Position numbers and translations under genes: made by a program
NCBI GenBank assembly: GCA_008973525.1
Contig: WACJ01000124.1
Location: forward strand, 310,001 to 374,000
Direction of reading: 5' to 3'
DNA: 64,000 nucleotides
Source of the DNA: Stenopsyche tienmushanensis
Lineage: Eukaryota; Arthropoda; Insecta; Trichoptera; Stenopsychidae
Notes under the pieces: generated by a model
Database searches by the model: none
What the model was told of the DNA's origin: nothing
The model's input: the letters and a program-made list of their open reading frames with translations, nothing else
Shown here: positions 25,066-37,796 of the stretch, one piece after another
Position numbering within the stretch: position 1 is the stretch's first letter
Layout of the letters: the number at the start of each line of letters is the position of its first letter

Positions 25066-25860
25066 TTCATAAATTCAAAGGACGACATGGTATCAAGGAA
25101 CTTTAAATTCATGGGGAAAAGCTTCGAGGAGGATTCGATGAAAAGTTTATATACAATGCTGATGAGACCAGCTTAAATTGGAAAAAAACTACCCAACAAT
25201 TTATTAGCATCAAGACGTGAAAATTCTTCAGCTGAGTAGAAAAAGTAGTAAAAAACGTGTCACTATAATAGTGTGGGCAAATGCAGCAGGCAGACAGACT
25301 GTCACTGCATGTCATTGGAAAATCAAAGAATCCCAGATCCTTAAAAGTATCAAAACGTCTTCCGATTGAATATGATCATCAGAAGTAAGCCTGGATGAAT
25401 AGTGAAGTTTTTGAACGATGGTAAAAAAAAGTATCAAAACTCCATAGATTTATAGAAAGGATAGGACCCATTTATAGAAAGTCTAAACCAGATCGATGAA
25501 ATTTTTTCGGTAAAATTACTTCCACCAAATACAATCGTTGGATCATAGGGTGTAATAGAAACATTCAAACGTTTGCCTATAAATTAGATGCTTCGACGAT
25601 TATTAGTAGCAGACGAAAATAATGAAGAAACAATTATCAGCTTCCACAAGAAAATAAATTTGAATGATTGTCGTTACATCGCAGCAGATAGTTGGAATTC
25701 TTTAGATGTGTCAACGTTGAAAAAATCATGACATTTTTGAAAAGACTATTAGTTAGTTCCAGTAACGCAGTAGAACATGATATAGTGGATTATTATGAAG
25801 GTTCGGGTTCAAATTCAGATTGTGAAAAAAAAATTCACCGTACCAACAAATTTGGGAGAT
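25066..25860 (+). pseudogene. Tigger/pogo (jerky-like DDE) transposase pseudogene
   Basis: Plus-strand translation gives ordered fragments of a pogo/Tigger DDE transposase. KFKGRHGIKEL and IHGEKL are the end of the CENP-B-type DNA-binding region. FIYNADETSLNWK carries the first catalytic Asp. Then come VIGKSKNPRSLK, AWMNSEVFERW, LLPPNTIVGS and GVIETFKRL, and finally NLNDCRYIAADSWNSLD near 25,660-25,700. Stops and frameshifts interrupt it (for example TAA after INxMLRRLL). The second catalytic block (usually HSDNA/DNCP) is not recognisable. The element's right inverted terminus is at 26,305-26,362; no left terminus was found, so the 5' end is lost. A SINE-like repeat (25,930-26,205) lies between this gene and that terminus. 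Confidence 0.85.
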
Positions 25861-25929
25861 CGGAAATATTAATATTTCTGATCGATCGTCTCGATCCAGG
25901 TTTACCCTGATTTCCTGGATTTGAAAAAG

Positions 25930-26205
25930 TAAATGCTGAGGCGATTAATAAAGTCGTGTAGGGACGCCCATGAGTGAGTGATTGAATTTGCAACTAATAA
26001 TTTATATATAATGATAATTTCGCTACTCACTAATAGATTCCCTCCTCTCCTACCTTTCTAAATAATCCTATCTTTACTTTACCACGTGTGGAAGGCAACG
26101 GGAAACCACCACATTAAATCCTTTCCCTAGTAAAATCTCCTATGGAGATCGCCTACGCCCGATGGTGCGGATATGGCACATTAAGAAGAAGAGAAGAGCC
26201 AGCTT
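25930..26205 (+). repeat. SINE-like or LINE-3'-end interspersed repeat, copy 1
   Basis: The segment has a diverged partner on the minus strand at 61,385-61,595. Shared blocks in the same order are GATTAATAA-GTCGTGTAGGG, TTTGCAAC, a CACGTG/ACACGTGG block, AATCCTTTCC-TAG, AAAATCTC and CATGGAGATC. The copy here also carries GGAAGGCAACGGGAAACCAC. No polymerase III promoter boxes are obvious and no coding frame is open. It lies between the Tigger pseudogene and the Tigger right end, so it probably inserted into that element. The family is not identified. Confidence 0.5.
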
Positions 26206-26304
26206 AAAGCCAAAATCGATCATTGATTCTTTTAATAAAAAAAATAATTATATGTATATCCAGACATAAAAGTTATTCATAGTTTCCCTGCCAATTATGA
26301 TTAT

Positions 26305-26362
26305 TTTCGGTTATCCGGAATACTTTCATCCCCAATTAGTCCAGATAATCAAGGTTCTACTG
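26305..26362 (+). mobile_element. right inverted terminus of the Tigger-like element
   Basis: The sequence ends ATAATCAAGGTTCTACTG followed by TA. Its complement starts CAGTAGAACCTTGATTATC, the form of Tigger/pogo ends in insects (CAGTAGACTCTCGATTATCC in related copies here). A second TTATCC-containing word lies 40 bp inside. It most likely closes the element whose transposase relic is at 25.07-25.86 kb. Left ends of related elements occur at 32.66 and 37.80 kb. Confidence 0.65.
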
Positions 26363-26364
26363 TA

Positions 26365-29300
26365 TTTCTCGCTTTCAAGAGTTGACCTTTCTTTGTGCAT
26401 TTTTGGGTGAAATGCTTTTAATAAATTCATCGTTTCCATTTACTTTTCTCTTTTGGATTTTGAGCTATCCCAAATGACATTTCTATCAAATATGCTTCAT
26501 TTGTATTTTCTTCCGCAAATAATTCTTAAATCACATCGTTGAAGTTCCTTCTATAAACTGGGAAAATTCTGCTATTGAATCCATCTGTTGTAGGAATGTA
26601 ATTTTATACGATTTATATATAAAAAATAATTTTGTTGAATGCTTTAAAAATAATGCAATATAAGTTTTATTAAATTTTATCGTTTAATGTGCAATATTCG
26701 CTTACTAACATAAGCGATTTATATTTTTAAAAAATCCTGGGGATAGATGATTTTTATATAGAGGATTTGGATTGCTTTCCACTTATGATAAAGTTATTTG
26801 AATGTGAATTCGACAGTGGTAAAGACGATTAAATAATACTACTAAATGTATTGAAATCGTCATCTTTTAAAGTGGAAAAGATTTCGCAGCAATCAATTAA
26901 ATGTTGCAGAACCCAATCACGAGTACGAAGGCATTGCGAAAAGTTCATAAAAATAGACAAGGGGGCATTAACGCTGGATCTCATTTGTATTCCGAACAAT
27001 CGAATTCAATAGAAAAATCCACAATATCGCCTTAACAAAACGCCATAAATAAATCATAAAAAGCAGAAGTTATGCGAAAATTATCCGCGCATAAGTCAAT
27101 CAAAAATAATTACAACCTTTCATCGCGGATTTTTTACAGCAATCAATCAATAATTTAGAGTCGACTACAACATTTCTGAACAAATGTAGCATGACCCTAT
27201 CGAGCGTTGCATAAAAACTGCATAACGATGTGATAATGTAATCTTGTCTGAATATTATCTTTTATGGTATTGAAAAAAACTGATACTTAGGCTAAGGTTT
27301 TATATGCCTATAACGAGGCGCGCGTTTCATTATTGGCAATCGGTATGCCAGTCGATTTGTTAATGCGCTGACATTTATTTATATTACAAACGACGAATAT
27401 AAATATGGACGAATGTTATAGATAGTTGCTTGTAAATCGACAATTTCACACGATATTCCCCCGGCCGAGGGAGCCCTATTAAATTTATTTAAATGTAACG
27501 ATTCCTACATGGTGAACATCGAGCCGACAACTTACATTGTTGTTACCAATATAGCTCCATACACAGTTCAATTACACTACTGAAAAAATGCATTTAGCCA
27601 TATTCATCAGTCGCCGCGGTCATATGTTAGAAGATCAGTCAGTCAGGCGGATAATTTAGTGTTGATAAATAAACGCCGGGTATTTATGAAACTCAAATAA
27701 ATAACCGGCAAGAGTCGATTGCTGGGTGGCATTAGCATTATATTTGCAATAGAGAGTCTAATGATCCATCTATTGAGTAATATAAACTGTGCTTGAGATG
27801 TTAGTTCGATTCGTTGAAACTGTATTGGTATCGAAATATAAAATTCGAGGAATATCGCGAATTCGTTGAGTTTCATAGCATTTTATATTTATAATAGTTT
27901 CCATCAGTAATGTCGTTGATGCCTCCGGAATGCGATAGTGACGTATTGAACGTTAAAAAATACCAGAGGTGATTCTTACAATTTAAATTAGAAATTTTTC
28001 ATTTGTAATTGAAGATTGGAAAAATTAGTTGATAAAGATTTTATGCTGTTCAAAGCTGAACCTAATTGTGGATACTTTCTAATTAATACGCTAAAAGTAT
28101 TAGGGAATCATTGCAATGCATGTTAAATAGTTAATGATGAATCTATCGAAATTATGAAGGAATGAAAATGTTATAATGTATTACCATTATAACTTCATCT
28201 ATTAAAGAAATACGATCATTTATCTACATTAAGATATGGCTTTATATGTTATGCATGCTGAAAAAAAAATATTCAAGGTGGAAGAAGACACTGATGAATC
28301 AAATTTAATGGAAATAACAACTGAGATAATTAACAAAAATAAATGCAAAATTCAAGATGCAGACGATGAAGTTGTATTAAAAAATACACTTAAAAGCACA
28401 AAGAAAATCTTTAAGACCGTAATCTATAAATATTTCAAACATTGCAATAAGCTAAACAAAGGACTGCGGAAAAAAATTACAAAATATTTCGTCAGGGAGA
28501 AAACTTATTAGTGATGAGTATAAACTAAAAAAATCATTACACCCCATATTGACCCTATTTACTCATTCATTCAGATTTATGTTAAAATTATCTTTTTTAT
28601 CTCATTGAATAACGGAATAAATTTATATAAAACGATTAGAATTGTATCATAGCCGTTTTATTAAAAAATATACCATTTTTAAGCATACTGTCGATACATT
28701 TCTCACTGAAAGGATGCCAATTCTTTCATCCTTATCTTATTTGGTTTATAAATATTTAAATAAAAACTTGGAGGTGCTCCCGTAACAGAAATCGCCTTTA
28801 TAACAATTTTACAACGCAATAAATAAATACAAAATCCAAATAAATAAAGACATGAAGTGTTTATATGATCGCTGTGTAATGTCAATCAATACAGTAATAA
28901 TTCATTAAAACGTGATTAAGTTGACATTTTAAATGATTGAGGACAAATTATGAAAATATTTTTAATACATATGCTTTTATTGTTTTTTAATATAATATTA
29001 TTATTGTAAATTAAGAGTTGGTTCATCTTAAAAAATATATTGAATTTAAAAAAAAAAAACATTATGAACGAATCCATAGATGGCACCACAACGCCATAAA
29101 TACAATACACTGTATGTTGCGATAAAAAGCATTTGTATCGTCAAATTTTATTGCGGATCAATTTAAACTATGGCAAAATTGATTGCTATTAAAAATAACA
29201 ACTATTATTTTTATATGCAAAATATTTATTTTTTTAAAATGTGATTTATAAATGGGAGCGTTTGAATCTTAAATTGTATCAAGATCATTTTATTCATATT

Positions 29301-29526
29301 AATTTGATATAATTTTGTACAATGGTAAAAAAATTATTAATAACGAATTTATTAATTTATTTAAATTTGATTCGACCAACTTCTAGGTAAACTTAGTATA
29401 ATAAGCTCTAGCTAGTAAATTCTTAAATTCTCTAAAATATCCAAATAATATGCAGGAAGTCCCATAATTTAACGTTTGAGTATCTTGGGTTTTTTTTTAA
29501 AAATTCCGCTTTAAAAAACCTAAGTC
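26365..29526. other. A+T-rich noncoding stretch
   Basis: Nothing firm apart from a small open frame at 28,236-28,511 (listed separately). Slightly G+C-richer DNA at about 27,290-27,950 has no open frame with recognisable content. A ~32-bp sequence at 28,136-28,168 recurs at 44,788-44,818, suggesting an old dispersed repeat. Confidence 0.4.
28236..28511 (+). CDS. small open frame, 91 codons, unidentified and doubtful
   Basis: A true ATG opens a 91-codon frame rich in Lys, Ile, Asn and Glu (MALYVMHAEKKIFKVEEDTD at the start, KKITKYFVREKTY at the end). It has an acidic N-terminal half and a basic C-terminal half, no signal peptide, no membrane segment and no known motif. Such composition is expected of chance frames in A+T-rich DNA or of a decayed transposase. 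No splice sites, neighbours or promoter support it. Confidence 0.12.
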   Translation: MALYVMHAEKKIFKVEEDTDESNLMEITTEIINKNKCKIQDADDEVVLKNTLKSTKKIFKTVIYKYFKHCNKLNKGLRKKITKYFVREKTY

Positions 29527-30277
29527 CACTTAAAGCTTTTTATGTGCGGTAGATGCGTTCCGCGGAAAATCGCACAAAAAAAAGCCATGACTTACATAGA
29601 AAGAGTGAAGATGCGTTCCCATGGATTTTAAAAACCGCATAACTTTAAAACAGCTATATAAAATACATCCAAAATCGCATAAAAAAGTTAATAAAAAAAA
29701 AACAGAAAACAATAAGGCAATTAAAAAATAACAGTTTTGGTAATATTTAAAGGACGTCTTGCATCATTGGTAAAATTTAAAGGATGTCTGATATCAGGCA
29801 TCTCAAATGCCAGACATCTACTAGAGAAATACGTAATTATTTTAATTACAAACTATCATCGCTGTATGATAATTTTCGTTGCGATTTTTGAAAAATGTCG
29901 TACCCAGTTTGACGCAAATTATATAATCAAACCTTGAGATATGATGTCAACCGCGTTGAAAAAAGTGTTTTCGAGAAAAACGCGTTAAAAGATTTCATTA
30001 TGGTAGGAGCGACCAAATTGCCGCCTCACTAAAATAGCTGTAACTCCGTAAGTAGTTGGAATTTTGGAAATTCCTTTAGAGAATGTATTTTTAAAAGTCG
30101 AAACATTGGAAAAATGCAAAAAAAAACGAAATTATTTTTTTCAAATTTCGGTTAGTGTTGATGATTTTTTTCCTATTTTATTCAAAATATCTCGATACGT
30201 ACTCTTTATGAAATTAAAAAAATCGCATAACTTATAAATTGCACCAAAAAAAAGGCGCACAAAAAGAGGTTTGAGTG
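29527..30277. mobile_element. Tigger-style nonautonomous element, second member (751 bp)
   Basis: The left end reads CACTTAAAGCTTTTTATGTG and the complement of the right end reads CACTCAAACCTCTTTTTGTG. TA follows the right end. The left subterminal region repeats the GCGGTAGATGCGTTCC and AACCGCATAACTTTAAAA words seen in the element at 15.66-16.53 kb, so the two belong to one family. No transposase is recognisable inside. The two copies differ enough that both are old. Confidence 0.6.
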
Positions 30278-33200
30278 TAATAAATTGAAAATACAAATAT
30301 GATTGAATAATAACCAACTTATTATAGCAAAAATAATATATTAATTCTAATAAGATTCTTGTTTGTCTATAAATGTCTCATACAATCCGGTTTGAATAGT
30401 TACATTAAATTCAAATTATTAATTTCTGTATCATGATAGTCCCAAAAGCATTAATCTATACATTCATCCCAGTGGCCTGCAGGGTGAGCATTTACAGATT
30501 GTAAGCTCAGAGGGATGCTATAATAATTTAGCGTATGTAAAAGGGAATATTTTATATAGATATATATGAACGTGATTGATTTATGAACATTTTTTCTTGG
30601 ATAGAAATCCAGTTGCTTATCTAAAGGTGTTTGGTGATCATTTTAAGCACTAGGAAAACTAAGTTAATATGGAGGTCCATTGCCATATAGTGTATTCGTT
30701 ATCTTAATTGAATACAGGTCGGAAAAGACAACAGATGGGGCTTATTTGGAAAAATGTCGCATTTCCTTAATTGCGAGTGAGCGCAAAAGAGGAAACACGG
30801 CATTGCGTTAGGAGTTTTTAAAACGGGAGGTGTCAGGATCAACAGAAGTTTTCCATTATCAGGGACGTCGGGTTGGAGAACAATGCAGACGGAGTTGTGC
30901 GCCGCTGCTCGCAATTACAACTGTTTAAAGTTTAATTTATATAATTCTCATTGTCGTATTGTTTAACCCACGCGGCGGTGCCTTCTTGCGGACTCCCGGA
31001 GCTTGCACTTACGTCCCGCGACTCATTTCCTACGACCGACATTATTTTTCAATCAATTTATTTAATGGCTCGATATACGGCGTAAAATTATACATTTTTC
31101 AGATTTCACTTAATGAAGTATGTTTATTACGTTTTTGAATTAAATATTTATAAAGCAGCACAAGAACTTGTAAATTATCATAATAATGACAAGCTCGGAC
31201 AGTCTTTCGGTAAATTGGCATTGCTAATTGAACGGCTTTCGAGCTCACACGGTGGTCTCGTTTCGTTTTAAAACGGTAACTGGTGTGAGAAACCAAATTT
31301 GGCCAAAAATTAATACGACGCTTAATCATAAAGACGAGCTTATTAACCGGTAGCCGAACGAAACGCGAACCCACTAAAGACTGCCAGAAAATAATATTTA
31401 AAATAATTCACTGTAATGATCCAGTTAACGTAAAGTTGAACTGGATTATCGGACAATGGTTAAGTAGATAACCCACACACCATAGTAAAGTCCTTAAGTT
31501 GCTCGAGGTGGCCGGCAGTTTACTTTGATAATATTTTTACGAGGCGTATCATTAGCGATTAGAGCGAGTAAAATACAATAACAATATGCTTTTATTTCTT
31601 ATAAATAGCATAAATCCTCCTCGTATTGTCTTCAGAGAGCTTTCCATTTATTTACAATAAAAATACCATTATGTTTCCGAGGAGCTTTAATGATACCAAA
31701 CTTTATCGTATGAACAATGAAAAACTAACAAAAACATTTTTTCAGAATGAAACATAGTCTATATTCGTATATTCGCGAACAGAATGTACAAAATATACAA
31801 ATATAATACGATTATGATTTTTAAAAAATATAAATAAAGAACAACAATTACAAAAGTTATATTATAGCAATTAATTTATTTACGACAGTCAAGCCTATTT
31901 TCATATATGGTTTTGAAGTTATACGGTGCTTTCTGAACAAGTTCCAAATCAAATTCCAACGCGAATCGTATGTGTGGATAACGCGAGCTGCATAAAAAAT
32001 GAGAAAAATCATCATGGCAAGCTTGAATGACTGATCACATTGTCAGAGGGTGAAGTTGAGCCTAATTTTCTTTGCCAAGAAGTTAGCATGCAGATCTGAT
32101 GCGCTGACTATCTTGCATAGTCATCAGTCATTTTGCATCAGCAAGAAAACACAATCAAATTAAATTGCATAGTAACGACAATTCTTATTGAATGAAAATG
32201 TACAATCGATGAATCAAATAAAAATATTATAAACAAGATTTGTGCATCGGAAAATCCAAAAAAAATAAAAACAATAATATTGTCAATTTTGGCAAACAAG
32301 ATCGTCTATTAATACAAAATATATTGTTAATAATAGAAAAAAATGGAGAAAGCTCTCATGATCTGGATAGAAGACTACAATGATAAAACATATCTTTGGG
32401 AGAGACATTTATAAAAAAAACCATTTCTTTTTGCTAGGAAATAATAGTTTGAAAATGATAAAATAAATGAAAGCTTAGGAATGGCAGATAATTTAGGATA
32501 TTTCTTATAGAAAATTATTATTTGATGGATAAAGGCGAAAGATTTATACGTATTGAAGGGAGACCAGAGTTATTTGATGGATAGAAGTATAAAACTGAAA
32601 AAATAATTAAATTATATAGGGGGAAAAAAACACGCTAAAAGTAAGCAAATGTTAATTATAGTAGACTCTCGATTATCCGGGGGACTGCCGGGGAGGACAA
32701 ACACGTATAACCCAAGTCATCAAATTTCTACTTGATTTCAATTATAATATCAAACTAACAATACGAATTTTTATTTCATAACTTTAATACTCATTTGTTA
32801 AGAAAAAAAATTAAATTTGAAAATTTTAATGTATACACTTTTATAATTTCGCAATCGATCAATCCAAAATATGGCATATTTAGTTATATTATTAGTGCTA
32901 TGTGTTAACGATTCTCTATTTAAAGATTTCTAACAGAAAATTGCATTTATGCCTCATCATGGACACATTAAGGCACATCCAAGATCGTCCGACTGTCGAT
33001 TTTTAGCACTAAAATGTCATAAGGTGTCAATTATCAAAGATTTACTCGCGACGTCCAAGAATGATGGCATCAGCCTCGTCTTCATGAAGTAAATAATGAC
33101 TTACGAGTGCCTCCTTGCGAAATGTTGGGTTACGATAACGAAAAATTCGATTCGTTTATATGATCCGCGGGTCTAATAAATATCCGCAAATTAACAACGA

Positions 33201-34276
33201 CAGCGCGACAATGCATTATTCATACAAACGATAAAATTAGTTCGTACAATGCGAATCGCCGGGGATTAATTTACAGCTTAGAAAATGCGCTGGAATATAT
33301 TGATGTGTAAAATATCACGCATTGTTCATAATGGATCATATATTAGTACTCTATTGAATAAACATACAAAATAGATACAAAGACTCTTATGCGCGTTTCC
33401 TATTCGGGATTGCTCCCTTTCTCTCGCAAAAAGCCATAAACATGGTAAGCGCCAACAAAAGATGGCCGAAAGAGCATTCTTTGCGGTCGACAATAACAGC
33501 AAGCGCTCGTTATTGTCCACAGATACACTCGAGGATGACAACAAAGGGCTCGCGAATCTGCATCACTTAATTCATTATAACATCGCAGCCGAATGTCGAA
33601 AGAGATCAACAATGAGCTTTTAACAACTTGGACAGAATACAACAATTGGCTTCATATTTCTGTGATTTTAGATGTTATATGTTGAAATGGATATTCACTA
33701 ATCGAGTACATTGTATCACCAATTAAACGTTTGAGCTCATATTGGCTTAGCATTCCCTGTAGTATTTGAAGGTAATTGTCTTCGATTTTCTAATTTACAT
33801 TTTTGTCCATGTTTTAATTCTTATTCAGAAGATTAATTATCTTCTAGTTGAAAATTACTCACGATAAAATTCATGAACCGAACTGGAAGATACTAAACCT
33901 CCAATATTTTTTGGATTTGGGTGTTTACATATAAGAATCGCAAGAAATTGGAAACAATCGTAAATAATGAAGAAAATAATTTTTGGTTTCTAATATATAC
34001 CACAAGTAATGTTTCTTTTCGAGAAATTTCAGAAATCGATTTTTATAAAAATAAAATAAAATTTGTACGAATATTATTGATGCAAATACAACCGCTTCCA
34101 TTTTTAAAATATTTTACCGCAAATGAGTGCGTTTCTGCCAAAATGCATTCTGTTTAAAAAGTTTTATTAGGGCTCTAGAAATGAGAAAAAAACAAATTAT
34201 ACATCCTAAACGTATTTATTCCACCATTAAAATATTAATGCTTTCTCAGAAAGTCTAAAGAACTTAATAAAGAGGT
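30278..34276. other. noncoding stretch with islands at 30.7-31.1, 31.2-31.6 and 33.0-33.65 kb
   Basis: No supported gene. The islands are sharply less A+T-rich than the surrounding DNA and have overlapping open frames on both strands without domain content (for example 91 codons minus at 31,099-31,374, and 72 and 81 codons minus at 33,326-33,645). They look like candidate regulatory islands of a large gene. The intervening DNA is A+T-rich and empty. Confidence 0.4.
32663..32700 (+). repeat. left-terminus fragment of a Tigger-like element
   Basis: AGTAGACTCTCGATTATCCG matches the expected left end of insect Tigger/pogo elements. It is followed by a C/G-rich block with no further element sequence. 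No partner right end was found nearby. Confidence 0.5.
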
Positions 34277-34885
34277 TATCCGACAATAGCGATCCCGGAA
34301 TCCCAGACAGCTTTAGGTGTTCATGAATCCCGGAATTAGTAAACGTAATCCCGAAAAATTCGGGATTGAAATTTTTATCTAACAGAAATCGTACACCTAA
34401 CCAGCAGGATAAAGGCTACTAAATCGAGGCATTCCCGCCAAAATCTGGACGCTTGGAAACAGTGGCGTAAATACTAATTGACGAGTTTAGGCGACGTCTA
34501 TAGGCAGTAACTGTCTAATCTAATTTCAAATTTTTATATTAACCTTTCCCTACCGATGATGTATTTACTACACCTCGACTATAATAATGGGAATATCGAT
34601 ATGAAATATAATAGATACGGGGTTCAGAATTTTTATATTACTTCGTAATATAATTAGGAGTCACATCAAAGTATTATGGTGTATAAGTATTCATCTGTAG
34701 TGACGGAAATAAATAATTTGTCGGGAAATCGGGAATTTTGCGAGTTTTAGTCCGTGTCTCAACAGAAAGAAATTTTATCAGTCAGATTGATGGTGTTATA
34801 CGAAAAGGGGGGCTCACGCGATCATCAACTCGAACTATTTCAGCAGCAGGTTGCCTGGTTACCAAAATCAGATCCAGACTAAATG
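34277..34885 (+). mobile_element. hAT deletion derivative, copy 1 (degraded)
   Basis: The sequence aligns along most of its length with the complete copy at 54,401-55,202. It has the ATCCCGG-rich left end, the internal GTAATCCCGAAAA-TTCGGGATTG inverted block, the GGTAGGGAAAGGTTAATATAA-type region (read on the complement) and the start of the transposase C-terminal coding remnant. That coding remnant lacks about 55 bp covering the conserved TSV..E dimerisation motif, and the right end after AGACTAAATG is missing. Old and inactive. Confidence 0.75.
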
Positions 34886-34924
34886 TCAACATATTTCTAT
34901 AGTCATACATTTTTTATTCATCAA

Positions 34925-35010
34925 AATTTCTTCAGAATTCTCGAGAAATTTGAGAAATGAAATCGAGAATTCTCATTTCTCGAGAAACCAGAGAAATCAG
35001 AATCTCTAAA
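34925..35010. mobile_element. probable terminus of a different hAT-like element
   Basis: Nested palindromic words (AGAATTCTCGAGAAATT, ATCGAGAATTCTCATTTCTC) end in CCAGAGAAATCAGAATCTCT. The complement starts AGAGATTCTGATTTCTC, the style of hAT terminal repeats. It directly follows the broken right end of hAT copy 1, so it may be the element that truncated it. No other end was found. Confidence 0.35.
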
Positions 35011-37381
35011 CACAAGTGTTCATATAACTATAGTCGCTAAATTGAATATCATTTATTTTTTAATAGAACAAGTGATTTAAATCGTCACGGACGCGACTGC
35101 CATTTTTCCGGCAAATATTCATGTACAGCTTTCATTTCACAGATTGATCAGCGAGTGATACGTTCATTCTAACGACATGTGTACAAAAATAACAAGGCAA
35201 TACATGTCACATTAACATTGTAGATTAATTTAGAACAAAAATAAGTATGAATGATCGTCTCGCCGTCAACCTCTTCCAGTGGTCATTACCATTCTTACGA
35301 GACAGCTACAATACAATCGTGCCCGGATAAATACTGCAAAAGCAAAATGATTAATAAGTTATATAAATAATAGGAGCGGTGCTATATTATATGGTCCGCA
35401 GAAGGTAAGGAGCATGCAACTTAACAATTGTTACAGTAAATTATGATACGCGTGTACACGTGTGCGAATCTAAACACTAACAGCCTGCCCGCTAGGATTT
35501 ATTGATCCTGACGAAGGAATAATGGAAATATGACCAAAGCAGAACACACAAATAGACAAAATCTTAATGAGCAAAGAGGCCGGCGAGCCAAGAAGTCCAT
35601 TTCATATGTGGAACGAAATATTCGAACCGTTGAGACGTTTTAACGAGTTTTTAATGGTTGAATCAAATTGAAATCCTAGGGATTGAGTCTTGCAACAACT
35701 GACTATGATAATAAAATAATGTAATTAAGAAGAGGATTATGCGGTCAATGTGTAAATGAATTTTATTGCCAACGCCGTTTTATGTTCATTTACAAACGCA
35801 TGAAAAAAATATACCACTTTTCTTTTACTGTTGAAGTTTCTAATAAAAACATATATGGAATTGATTTTATTATCTACAACATATTTACCTGTACGCCGTT
35901 TTATAAAAATTACCCATTTGCATAACATTTCAATGCAAAAAATTACAAGATGAAAGAACGAAATGCAGATAGCCCCCGCAAAATATGTTCGATATACTCT
36001 TAATAAATATCTGTAATTTGCGATTGTTTTCTTTGACTGAGAGATATAAATTCCGTCATGTAATCTTCAATTGTATGATTCTTTCAGTGGAAAAATGTTC
36101 ATATAAAAACATAGCTCCAATTGTTCGACCAGATCTAGGTATTTTTTCAGGATAAAGTGTTCAACAATTGTGTCCGCCAGTAATTTTTAAATATCTTTGA
36201 CATGCATATCATTAAAGCTTTTTCTTCAGTAGATATAGCAAGTTCTTCTATTGTAAGTTATGATGCCAAACAACGCAGACAGTATGCAGAAAAATAATTT
36301 CAAATAACATGCAATAAATTCAGTACAATGCTATATTCAAGCCTACACACAATTATATCGAAAAATACCAAATATTATCTAAGAACTTCATAAAATATTG
36401 AACATTCAAAAAAGTACAGCGTTTTAAATCGGTAATACTCATTCAAATTATTCATGCATAATTTTATGAATCAATTTAACAACAGCTCATATGCAATAAT
36501 CATTATTTCGTTTAATAAAGCCACCAAGATATATTACACTTTACAATGATCATACAAAAAGCGCACGAAAGGATCGTGTACTTGTACGACAAAGTGCTAT
36601 AATTTTTTGCCAAGTCTCGCATATCTCATACGAAATGGGATAAAAACGCACATAATAGTCCTACTGTGTATGAAATTAAATTCCAAAGAGTACCGCGAGT
36701 CCTATCCCATTATCCGATGCTTTAACACACAATTTAATGCGATATTTATAATAATTTCTCGGCTTCATCACCGCATCCAAAGATCAGCGGACCGTTGTCG
36801 TACTTTTAAAATGATCATACACGTTAAGAAATCAACCCTGTTTCGCTGAACTTATCATCTTCGAACTCGTGATGTCGAAAGAGCCTCGGGCTAAAATTCT
36901 TAACACCACAAAACTGCTGATTTAACCCTTTTATCGGCAAAATGCAAAAGAGCAACGCTTCTATTTTACAACGCAATGCTTAGCATGTCGAATAATGAGA
37001 AGCGCAAAATCGAATAAGAATATATAACATTTATATTATATCTAATATTCAAAGGATATTTAACTGTGAAGGGTGTAATGATATCAAAAATGATATGAAA
37101 AACATGCTAATTTAAAAGCCTGTTGTCATCAAATTAAGGGATGGCTTGCTTAAAAATTCCCTTCATAATTTTTTTGATGTGTCTTTTAATAATCAATTTT
37201 ATGGGATCATTGCCAACCATTTTGACATGGTATTTCATGGCGTATATATGATTTTAAAAATATGGTTATGATGAAAATTATTCGATAATGTGATTTTAAT
37301 TGATTTGTGTTGATGTTGCTTATTGTAATATTCCGTTTTTTTACATTGGCATTTATAACATATTCTTATACACCTAATTAT
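35011..37381. other. noncoding stretch with islands at 35.1-35.6 and 36.55-36.95 kb
   Basis: No supported gene. An octamer-like ATTTGCAT lies in the segment near 35,918. The open frames here (63 codons minus at 35,737-35,928; 80 codons plus at 36,607-36,849) have no recognisable features. The islands are again regulatory candidates. Confidence 0.4.
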
Positions 37382-37555
37382 GGATGTGTCTTCTATCCCG
37401 CTATCTTCAATGTCTACTCTGAAACTATATTACAAAAAGCACTCCAGGGAGAAGAAGGAATCTAAGTCGACGGTAAAGTAATTAGCAGCATTCATTATGC
37501 TCAAGACACTGCCATATTTGCTGATTATATCAACACCTCAATGAAATCACTTTAA
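37382..37555 (+). pseudogene. non-LTR reverse-transcriptase fragment
   Basis: The plus frame reads GCVFYPAIFNVYSETILQKA, then ALQGEEGI, a TAA, then VDGKVISSIHYAQDTAIFAD. This is the core of a non-LTR reverse transcriptase: the GC.LSP.LFN.Y.E block, the INGKxI turn, and the catalytic YADD box, here YAQD with the first Asp replaced. One in-frame stop and the substituted catalytic residue make it inactive. About 58 codons are recognisable; both sides fade into unrelated A+T-rich DNA. The clade (RTE, jockey or other) cannot be told from so short a piece. Confidence 0.8.
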
Positions 37556-37796
37556 TAAAAAATGACTATTTATTAAATTTAAAATACGGAGATGATTATC
37601 AATTAGATTTTTATTAATTCGATGAGTTTGAAATTGGAATAACATTGGATTGAAAGATATGGACTTTGAGGAGAAAATCAAAACCCGAATTGAATTTGTT
37701 ATAAGATTATAAAATCATAAATTGATCTCAAAGACAAATATCTTTATTTTTAGCGGAGATTAATTTTTAAACCTGGTTTTTAAAATCGAATACAGT

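Noticed and set aside
34277..34885. hAT copy 1 as a coding fragment
   Set aside because: A deletion removes the core of the dimerisation motif and no usable frame remains.
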